Source of the DNA: an uncultured Planktomarina sp.
GTDB lineage: Bacteria; Pseudomonadota; Alphaproteobacteria; Rhodobacterales; Rhodobacteraceae
NCBI GenBank assembly: GCA_943788425.1
Contig: CALSQF010000001.1
Span: 1-64,000 of the forward strand
Reading direction: 5' to 3'
DNA length: 64,000 bases
Each line of letters begins with the position of its first letter. Within the stretch, counting starts at the first letter, position 1. Shown here piece after piece: positions 57,668 through 64,000 of the stretch. A model generated the notes under the pieces. That model had not been told where the DNA came from. It did no database searches and was given only the letters and a program-made list of their open reading frames with translations. Made by a program: the position numbers and the translations under genes.

Positions 57668-58090
57668 ATGAAAGCCGAGGTTATTGTGCCCGATAATTAT
57701 CGCCCTGCTGACGATGAGCCGTTTATGAACGACACGCAGCTTGCTTATTTCCGCCGCAAGTTACTGGCCTGGAAAAGCGAGCTGATGTCCGATAGCAAAG
57801 AGACGATCGAAACGCTACAGGACAATACCCGCGCTATACCGGACATATCAGATCGGGCGAGCGAGGAGACAGACCGGGCGCTTGAATTGCGCACGCGGGA
57901 CAGGCAGCGTAAATTGGTGTCAAAAATTGATGCGGCCCTGCGCCGGATTGAAGAGGGGGAATACGGCTATTGCGAAGAGACGGGTGATCCGATTTCGCTG
58001 CGGCGCCTAGACGCCCGCCCCATTGCGACCATGAGCCTTGAGGCGCAAGAGCGGCATGAGCGGCGCGAAAGGGTCCACCGCGACGATTGA
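57668..58090 (+). CDS. dksA: DksA, RNA polymerase-binding transcription factor
   Basis: A 140-residue coiled-coil protein that binds the RNA polymerase secondary channel and works with ppGpp. The coiled coil covers about 20-95 with the tip near DISDRASEETDRA. The zinc-finger region has only one cysteine, C102 in GYCEETGDPI; the other three positions are replaced. The Rhodobacter sphaeroides DksA has the same single-Cys form and is active without zinc. Confidence 0.93.
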   Translation: MKAEVIVPDNYRPADDEPFMNDTQLAYFRRKLLAWKSELMSDSKETIETLQDNTRAIPDISDRASEETDRALELRTRDRQRKLVSKIDAALRRIEEGEYGYCEETGDPISLRRLDARPIATMSLEAQERHERRERVHRDD

Positions 58091-58203
58091 GGCGGTTTGC
58101 GGTCATTCGCCCGCGTGGTCATATTTTGGTAAATTATTGAGTGTATTCTTTTTGGTATGGATCTAGATTTGTCTGTATCCAAAGTATGCGGAGGGGCTCG
58201 AAA

Positions 58204-58719
58204 GTGTATCCAACGGATATAGGGCAAAGTTATTCGACCACTGGTAAACTTCTTCACTGGGGCTTTATCGGAGTTTTTGCTTATGGAATTTTCAAACAAG
58301 TTGATGATTTAAGACAATTAGATGATCCCGCATTCCTGCGGTTTGAATTTATTTTCGCCTGTGCTTATCTTTTGATCTTGGCGCTGAGGCTTTGGATCAT
58401 GCGCGGGCAGACCTCTGCATTGCCGCTATCCACCCCAACTTGGCAACGGGTCGCGGCAAAACTGGTGCATTACGGCATGTATATGGCTTTGATGGCCATT
58501 GCTGTCACAGGGCTGGCCATCGGGGTAGTTTTCACGCTTGGGATGCGCGACGGGGCGCTCATCTACTTATTTATAGAGGCGCATGAGGCCAGCATAGCCG
58601 GCAGCTACGGTCTGATAACCCTACATGTTGCTGCAGCTGTTTACCACCGTGTTTTGGGCGATGGGGTATGGTCTGCGATGGTGCCTATATTTAAGGAGCG
58701 GCCTAAGCGTCGAGCGTGA
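58204..58719 (+). CDS. Cytochrome b561-family protein
   Basis: A 171-residue di-heme membrane protein with four helices. Candidate heme histidines are in KLLHWGF, LVHYGMY, EAHEAS and ITLHVAAAVYH. It probably moves electrons between quinol and a periplasmic acceptor. GTG 58204 is chosen because GGAGG is 9 nt upstream. The end overlaps the convergent xthA gene by 17 bp. Confidence 0.85.
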   Translation: MYPTDIGQSYSTTGKLLHWGFIGVFAYGIFKQVDDLRQLDDPAFLRFEFIFACAYLLILALRLWIMRGQTSALPLSTPTWQRVAAKLVHYGMYMALMAIAVTGLAIGVVFTLGMRDGALIYLFIEAHEASIAGSYGLITLHVAAAVYHRVLGDGVWSAMVPIFKERPKRRA

Positions 58720-59482
58720 TCCACACTGGCACATGATCTGATGGTTTTTCTCTGCCGCGAATGACCGAATCGATTTCGCATGCTTGCAATAGATCGGCGC
58801 AGCTCGGCGTCAGTAAGAAATGGTCAATTCTGATGCCATTATTGCGCTGCCAACTTCCTGCCTGATAGTCCCAAAAAGAATAATGGCCCGGTGCCGGGTG
58901 CAAACTTCGGAAGGCTTCGGTGAAACCTAGATTTAGAACATCGCGAAAAGCCGCGCGCGATTGCGGCAAAAACAGTGCGTCTTGCGCCCAAGCCTCGGGC
59001 TTTGCGGCATCTTCGGGCTGAGGAATTATATTATAATCCCCCGCCATCAAAGCGGGCTCTTCAGCCGCCATCAAGGCTTCAGCGCGAATTTTTAACCGCC
59101 GCATCCAGTCAAGCTTATAGTCATATTTCGGACCGGGCGTTGGATTCCCATTCGGCAGATAAAGCCCGCAAACCCGAATGGCTTGCTTGCCCATAACCGT
59201 GGCCTCAATCCAGCGGGCCTGTTCATCAGTCTCATCTCCGGGCAAACCACGCGTGACATCCTCAATAGGTAATTTCGACAAGATTGCCACCCCGTTGAAG
59301 CTCTTTTGGCCATGGGTTTCCACCTGATAGCCCATATCCTCGAAGTGCGCGCGTGGGAAATTCTCATCAACAGACTTGATTTCTTGCAGCAGAGCCACAT
59401 CTGGCTGCGCTTCATTGAGCCAATCGGTCAGGGCTTGAATGCGGGCTTTGATCCCATTGATATTAAAAATTGCTATTTTCAT
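58703..59482 (-). CDS. xthA: Exodeoxyribonuclease III
   Basis: A 259-residue AP endonuclease/3'-exonuclease of base excision repair. It begins KIAIFNINGIKARI, with the metal ligand in LLQEIKS and catalytic residues in GLYLPNG, LMAGDYNIIP, GIRIDHFLLT and SDHVPVWI. ATG 59482 is preferred over ATG 59491, since the family starts here. Confidence 0.94.
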   Translation of the reverse strand: MKIAIFNINGIKARIQALTDWLNEAQPDVALLQEIKSVDENFPRAHFEDMGYQVETHGQKSFNGVAILSKLPIEDVTRGLPGDETDEQARWIEATVMGKQAIRVCGLYLPNGNPTPGPKYDYKLDWMRRLKIRAEALMAAEEPALMAGDYNIIPQPEDAAKPEAWAQDALFLPQSRAAFRDVLNLGFTEAFRSLHPAPGHYSFWDYQAGSWQRNNGIRIDHFLLTPSCADLLQACEIDSVIRGREKPSDHVPVWITLDA

Positions 59483-59536
59483 GAGATCCATCGTAGTCGT
59501 TGAGGTTTGAGCGGTCTAAGAGCAATCGATGTGCGA

Positions 59537-59863
59537 TTACATCGAAAAAGAAACACCGCAGCCGCAGCTAGAGGAGGCGTTGGGGTTGTCGATGATAAAG
59601 CGCGCACCAATCAACTCTTCGCTGAAATCAATCGTTGCAGAGGCCAAAAACGGCAAGGAAATCGCATCAATCACCACGGTCTCACCATGGCCTGACAAGA
59701 TCAAATCATCAGGCTTTGGCTCATCAAGCTGGATCTCATATTGAAAGCCGGAACAGCCGCCACCCTCAACCGCCACGCGCAGCGATTTTCCCTGCGCCTG
59801 AGCGCCAATTTCGGCAAGCCGCTCAAAGGCGCGGTCGGTCACTTTGGGAGGCAGGGTCAACAT
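59537..59863 (-). CDS. HesB/IscA-type iron-sulfur carrier, ErpA-like
   Basis: A 108-residue A-type carrier that hands [Fe-S] clusters to apoproteins. The three ligand cysteines are in GGGCSGFQYE and SSCGCGVSF. The length and LPPKVTDRAFERL start fit ErpA-like members, but IscA cannot be excluded. Confidence 0.88.
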   Translation of the reverse strand: MLTLPPKVTDRAFERLAEIGAQAQGKSLRVAVEGGGCSGFQYEIQLDEPKPDDLILSGHGETVVIDAISLPFLASATIDFSEELIGARFIIDNPNASSSCGCGVSFSM

Positions 59864-59938
59864 TTATAAAAGCTCACATGACATTGTCGGTTAACTCCCA
59901 TATAAGCGCTGCAAGAGCAGGCGACAAGATGGGCAATC

Positions 59939-61081
59939 ATGACAGCAAGTTTCGCATCCAACCCGCATGATAGCCGCGGCCGTTTGTTTGAGGAGCCGGG
60001 AAGCGACTTTCGATCCTGTTTCCAAAGAGATAGGGATCGGATCATTCATTCCAGCGCCTTTCGGCGGCTCAAACATAAGACGCAAGTCTTTGTCGAACAT
60101 GAGGGAGATTATTTCCGCACGCGTTTGACCCATTCCATCGAAGTAGCGCAAGTGGCGCGTACAATCGCTGGGGCTTTGGGGCTCAATCAGGAATTGGTCG
60201 AAGCCGTGTCACTGGCCCATGACCTAGGGCACCCGCCATTTGGCCACACGGGCGAAGAGGCGTTGGACGCAGAAATGAAAGCCTATGGCGGCTTTGACCA
60301 CAATGCCCAGGCGATACGCATCGTTACTTCGCTGGAGCAGCATTATGCGCAGTTTGACGGGCTGAATCTTACTTGGGAGTGCCTTGAAGGGATTGCAAAG
60401 CACAATGGCCCCGTGCCTTTGCCCCATCCGCCTGCCTTGCGCGACTACAACCGGCAGCATGATCTTGAGTTGCATAGCTATGCGAGCGCAGAGGCGCAGG
60501 TTGCGGCATTGGCGGATGATGTGGCCTATAACAACCATGATCTTCACGATGGCCTGCGCGCTGGAGTGTTTTCGGATGCACAGGCAGAGCAACTGCCAAT
60601 TGTGGGCCCGGCCTATGCGGCGGTCGATCGGCTCTACAACGGGTTGGACGTCCACCGACGGCGCCATGAGGCTCTGCGTCGGGTCTTTGGGGTGATGGTC
60701 GATGATGTCATGCGGACCAGTGCCGCGCTATTGGCTCAATCGGGCGCCGTAACGGCGCAGGATATACGCGATCTCGACTGTGCGGTTGTGCAATTCTCCC
60801 CAGAGCTGTGGAAAGATCTGAAAGTCATACGCGGGTTTTTGTTTCAAAACATGTACCGCGCGCCCCGTGTGGTGGTGCAGCGCGAACATGCCGCGAAGGT
60901 GGTGCGGGACTTGTTCGAAGTATTAATGAGCAATCCCAGCGAAATGCCTGGGGATTGGGGGGAGCAAATTGCAAATTTGCCCGATACACAGGCCCGTGCG
61001 CGGCTGGTGTCCGATTACATTGCCGGCATGACGGACCGCTATGCACAACAAGAGTATGACCGGCTGTTCGCCGCGCGTTGA
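59939..61081 (+). CDS. dgt: dGTP triphosphohydrolase-like protein
   Basis: A 380-residue HD-domain dNTPase. The metal site includes TRLTHSIEVAQVARTIA, LAHDLGHPPFGHTGE and LADDVAYNNHDLHDGL. The N-terminus has the RLKHKTQVF substrate loop. It hydrolyses dNTPs to deoxynucleoside and triphosphate. It is divergent from the ErpA-like gene and followed by argS. Confidence 0.92.
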   Translation: MTASFASNPHDSRGRLFEEPGSDFRSCFQRDRDRIIHSSAFRRLKHKTQVFVEHEGDYFRTRLTHSIEVAQVARTIAGALGLNQELVEAVSLAHDLGHPPFGHTGEEALDAEMKAYGGFDHNAQAIRIVTSLEQHYAQFDGLNLTWECLEGIAKHNGPVPLPHPPALRDYNRQHDLELHSYASAEAQVAALADDVAYNNHDLHDGLRAGVFSDAQAEQLPIVGPAYAAVDRLYNGLDVHRRRHEALRRVFGVMVDDVMRTSAALLAQSGAVTAQDIRDLDCAVVQFSPELWKDLKVIRGFLFQNMYRAPRVVVQREHAAKVVRDLFEVLMSNPSEMPGDWGEQIANLPDTQARARLVSDYIAGMTDRYAQQEYDRLFAAR

Positions 61082-61129
61082 CCTTGCGGTAAAATTTGCT
61101 AAACGTCGGCTTCACTTTGGGATGATGAT

Positions 61130-62875
61130 ATGAACCTATTTGCCGAAATCCGTAGCCTTCTAATCGACAGCTTGCAGCAGATGCAGGCGCAAGGCGACTT
61201 GCCTGTTGGTTTGAGCTTTGAAGCAGTCACCGTTGAGCCACCACGCGATGCCGCCCATGGCGATATGGCAACCAATGCCGCAATGGTTTTTGCCAAGCCC
61301 GCTAAGTGCAAGCCACGCGATATTGCCGAGAGATTGGCGACGCTTTTATCTGCCGATCCGCGGTTGGCCTCTGTAGAGGTCGCAGGTCCCGGGTTTTTGA
61401 ATCTGCACCTTTCGTCACAGCTTTGGGCCGATGTTTTGCGGGCAATTTTAACAGATCCCGTTGGCTATGGGCGCGCCACAATTGGCGCAGGCATCAAAGT
61501 GAACGTTGAATATGTCTCTGCCAACCCCACCGGACCTTTGCATGTGGGCCACACCCGCGGCGCGGTATTCGGCGATGCTTTGGCCTCGATGCTGGATTTT
61601 GCCGGCTATGAGGTGACGCGCGAGTATTATATCAACGATGGTGGCGCGCAGGTCGATGTTTTGGCCCGCTCGGTCTATCTGCGTTACCTTGAGGCCCATG
61701 GCCAAGATGTCGCCTTTGAAGATGGCACCTATCCGGGCGATTACCTGATTGCCGTGGGGCAGGCGTTGAAGGAAAAAGTTGGGGACAGCTATCTAGATAA
61801 AGGTGAGCAGTTCTGGCTGGAGGAGGTGCGAGAATTCTCAACCGGCGCAATGATGGATCTGATCCGCCAAGATCTTTTAGCACTTGGCATCAAAATGGAT
61901 GTATTTTATTCCGAAAAATCGCTCTATGGCACGGGCCGTATCGAGGCGGCGATCGAGGATTTAAAGTCAAAGGGATTGATTTATCAAGGGATTTTGGAGC
62001 CACCAAAGGGAAAGAAACCACTAGATTGGGAGCCGCGTGAGCAGACTCTACTTAGGTCCACAGACCATGGGGATGACGTGGACCGGCCGGTGCAAAAATC
62101 CGATGGCAGTTGGACCTATTTTGCCCCGGATATTGCTTATCACTTTGATAAGGTGCAGCGCGGTTTTGACCAATTGATTGACGTGTTCGGTGCCGATCAC
62201 GGGGGCTATGTCAAACGGATGAAGGCGGCTGTTTCAGCGCTGTCAAACGACAAGACCTCGCTCGATATCAAGCTGACGCAATTGGTGAAGCTCTTCAAGA
62301 ATGGTGAGCCGTACAAAATGTCCAAGCGCTCGGGGACATTTGTAACTCTGCGTGATTTGGTGGATCAAGTCGGCGCTGATGCAACCCGTTTTGTCATGCT
62401 CACCCGCAAAAATGACGCGCCGTTAGATTTTGATTTCGATAAGGTGATGGAGCAGACCAAAGAAAACCCCGTGTTCTATGTGCAATATGCGCATGCTCGG
62501 ATTTGTTCGGTAATGCGCAAAGCACAGCTGGCAGAGGTTCCGATCAAAGATGCAGAGTTGCGGGCTGCGGATCTTACAGTATTGACAGATCCCGCCGAGA
62601 TGACATTAGCCGCAAAATTGGCAGAATTTCCACGATTGATTGAAATTGCCGCCCGTTCAAATGAGCCGCACCGAATTGCATTTTATCTTTATGACTTGGC
62701 GTCGGAATTTCATGCTTTGTGGAATAAAGGCAATGAGCAGCCTGAACTGCGCTTTCTTCAGGAGGGCAATCTGGCCACAAGTCAGGCAAAAATCGCACTG
62801 ATTCGTGCCGCTGCGGTTGTTATTTCTAACGGTTTGGGTATCTTAGGCGTGCAAGCCGCTCAAGAAATGCGATAA
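61130..62875 (+). CDS. argS: Arginyl-tRNA synthetase
   Basis: A 581-residue class I synthetase. The HIGH site is HVGH in PTGPLHVGHTRGAVFG, and the KMSKS-like loop is KMSKRSGTF. The N-terminal Add1 domain and the C-terminal anticodon-binding domain (ending NGLGILGVQAAQEM) are present. Full length. Confidence 0.95.
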   Translation: MNLFAEIRSLLIDSLQQMQAQGDLPVGLSFEAVTVEPPRDAAHGDMATNAAMVFAKPAKCKPRDIAERLATLLSADPRLASVEVAGPGFLNLHLSSQLWADVLRAILTDPVGYGRATIGAGIKVNVEYVSANPTGPLHVGHTRGAVFGDALASMLDFAGYEVTREYYINDGGAQVDVLARSVYLRYLEAHGQDVAFEDGTYPGDYLIAVGQALKEKVGDSYLDKGEQFWLEEVREFSTGAMMDLIRQDLLALGIKMDVFYSEKSLYGTGRIEAAIEDLKSKGLIYQGILEPPKGKKPLDWEPREQTLLRSTDHGDDVDRPVQKSDGSWTYFAPDIAYHFDKVQRGFDQLIDVFGADHGGYVKRMKAAVSALSNDKTSLDIKLTQLVKLFKNGEPYKMSKRSGTFVTLRDLVDQVGADATRFVMLTRKNDAPLDFDFDKVMEQTKENPVFYVQYAHARICSVMRKAQLAEVPIKDAELRAADLTVLTDPAEMTLAAKLAEFPRLIEIAARSNEPHRIAFYLYDLASEFHALWNKGNEQPELRFLQEGNLATSQAKIALIRAAAVVISNGLGILGVQAAQEMR

Positions 62876-62946
62876 AATAGCATCGACGCGGGTGTGAATG
62901 AGGCAATGTCAGTAGATCTGGGCCAAGACCCGGGCAGTGAGGCAAC

Positions 62947-63834
62947 ATGGCAAACGCGACCTATGAGGCGCAGGGGGACTCCGAGCGGTTCAACCCTGCA
63001 ACCTATGCAAATATAGTTGGAGCCGTTATTTCCTTAGCGGTCTTTGTGGGAATAGTCACTTGGGGGGCGCAAACTGTTCTGCGAGACAGTTCGGGCGTAC
63101 CTGTTGTGCGCGCTTTGGAAGGTCCATCGCGGGTTGCACCGGAAGATCCGGGTGGGATTTTAGCTCCGCATCAAGGGCTTACCGTGAATGAAGTGGTGGG
63201 CAGCCAAATCATCCCTGCGACAAATGACCCGCTGCAATTGGCCCCAAGGCCAATCAACTTGCAAGCCGAAGATCAACCTATTCAAGCGCTCTTAACTAGG
63301 GAAAGCCCTGCCGATGAGGGGCCTGCGTCTGTGGTGCTGCCTGAACCTGTTATGGATGTTGCCGAGGCTCTTGTCATTGACGATACGGCGGAACGTTTGG
63401 CCGCTATGATCGCGACCGGCACCCTGCAAGCGGATGTAAACGAGCCGCCCGCCGCGGTCATTCCGGCAGCGGCTGGAAGAGGTCTGACACAATCTTTGCG
63501 GCCGCGTCTGCGCCCCTTTGTGCAGGTCACTCGTCAACTGCCACGAGCCGTGCCGGTCAATATCCCGGCCGGGCAAATTGCCCGCGGCGCGCCGATGGCG
63601 CAATTGGGAGCCTTCGGAAGCAACGCTATCGCGCAACAAGCCTGGGCGGATCTCTCGGAACGCCATGGGGATTATTTAGTCGGTAAAGCGCATGTGATTT
63701 TGCGGGCTGAGGTTAGCGGAGGCACGATATACCGCTTGCGGGTTCACGGTTTTGCAGATCAGGAGGAGGCGCGACGTCTGTGCACTGCGCTTAATCGGCA
63801 GAATGCGGAATGCTATTCTGTGACTATGAACTAG
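62947..63834 (+). CDS. SPOR-domain membrane protein
   Basis: A 295-residue bitopic protein. A membrane helix covers about 22-42 (NIVGAVISLAVFVGIVTWG), followed by a long Pro/Ala/Glu-rich periplasmic linker and a C-terminal SPOR domain from about 218 (GAPMAQLGAFGSNAIAQQAWADLSERHG through RVHGFADQEEARRLC). SPOR domains bind denuded peptidoglycan at division sites. It precedes nagZ, consistent with a cell-wall locus. Confidence 0.85.
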   Translation: MANATYEAQGDSERFNPATYANIVGAVISLAVFVGIVTWGAQTVLRDSSGVPVVRALEGPSRVAPEDPGGILAPHQGLTVNEVVGSQIIPATNDPLQLAPRPINLQAEDQPIQALLTRESPADEGPASVVLPEPVMDVAEALVIDDTAERLAAMIATGTLQADVNEPPAAVIPAAAGRGLTQSLRPRLRPFVQVTRQLPRAVPVNIPAGQIARGAPMAQLGAFGSNAIAQQAWADLSERHGDYLVGKAHVILRAEVSGGTIYRLRVHGFADQEEARRLCTALNRQNAECYSVTMN

Positions 63835-63847
63835 GGCAGGATCCGTC

Positions 63848-64000
63848 ATGGGCCTGTCTCCATTGATTTTTGGCTGCCAAGGCTCATCTCTGTCTGCCGC
63901 AGAGCGCCGCTTCTTTGCAAATGCCCAACCCTTTGGCTTTATTCTTTTTTCTAGAAACCTTGAAACCCCAAAGCAAATTCGGAAGCTCTGCACAGAATTG
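63848..64000 (+). CDS. nagZ: Beta-N-acetylhexosaminidase NagZ, partial (right edge)
   Basis: The first 51 codons of a family 3 glycoside hydrolase: GLSPLIFGCQGSSLSAAERRFFANAQPFGFILFSRN. This is the N-terminus of NagZ, which removes GlcNAc from anhydromuropeptides in wall recycling. It is cut by the window edge. The start lies 13 bp after the SPOR gene stop. Confidence 0.85.
   Translation, partial: MGLSPLIFGCQGSSLSAAERRFFANAQPFGFILFSRNLETPKQIRKLCTEL

Overview
The window looks like a chromosomal segment of a marine Rhodobacterales (Roseobacter-type) alphaproteobacterium. The evidence is a full Sox thiosulfate-oxidation locus of Paracoccus/roseobacter order, a C4-pathway ALA synthase, a class II B12-dependent ribonucleotide reductase, a single-Cys DksA, a TakP-like TRAP system, an Entner-Doudoroff edd-eda pair, a DUF2852 gene and an RSP_2648-type PIN protein. 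Base composition is moderate by eye (about mid-50s % GC). No CRISPR array, insertion sequence, integrase or rRNA gene was seen.

Region 1 (1-14.5 kb), sulfur oxidation. A leftward unit runs soxS-soxR-soxT-like-second YeeE (cut by the left edge). A rightward unit runs soxV-W-X-Y-Z-A-B-C-D, then a periplasmic DsrE-like protein, a DUF302 protein and hemA. Two leftward exported metallo-beta-lactamase-fold proteins (SoxG/SoxH-like) follow. soxB is broken by three small indels within about 180 bp. No soxE or soxF is seen.

Region 2 (14.5-30.4 kb), housekeeping: trpE, a PpiD-type isomerase, an aminotransferase, tyrS, anmK, eno, a DMT exporter, a Fur-family regulator, selO, a nucleoside hydrolase, gpt, fabI, pdxH, a split cold-shock gene, a DUF192 protein and tRNA-Pro(UGG).

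Region 3 (30.4-47 kb): nrdJ with an NrdR-like box, bpt, a takPQM-like TRAP operon, an outer-membrane-barrel-like gene with an internal stop, ilvIH behind a leader-peptide attenuator, a Rieske oxygenase, a decayed RDD gene, DUF2852 and ybaK.

Region 4 (47-64 kb): glnE (frameshifted), eda and edd behind a LacI-type operator, an RlmI-type methyltransferase (frameshifted), a PIN protein, an M48 protease, a MoxR/small membrane protein/VWA module (VWA frameshifted), dksA, cytochrome b561, xthA, an ErpA-like protein, dgt, argS, a SPOR-domain protein and the start of nagZ.

A striking overall feature is the number of interrupted reading frames: seven loci with indels and/or in-frame stops, among otherwise well-kept genes. 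Whether this is real gene decay or sequence error is the main open question. Other notable points are the dsrE-DUF302-hemA extension of the sox operon, a SoxH-like protein that has lost most of its metal motif, two matching 17-bp palindromes upstream of the DUF2852 gene, and the ilv leader peptide.
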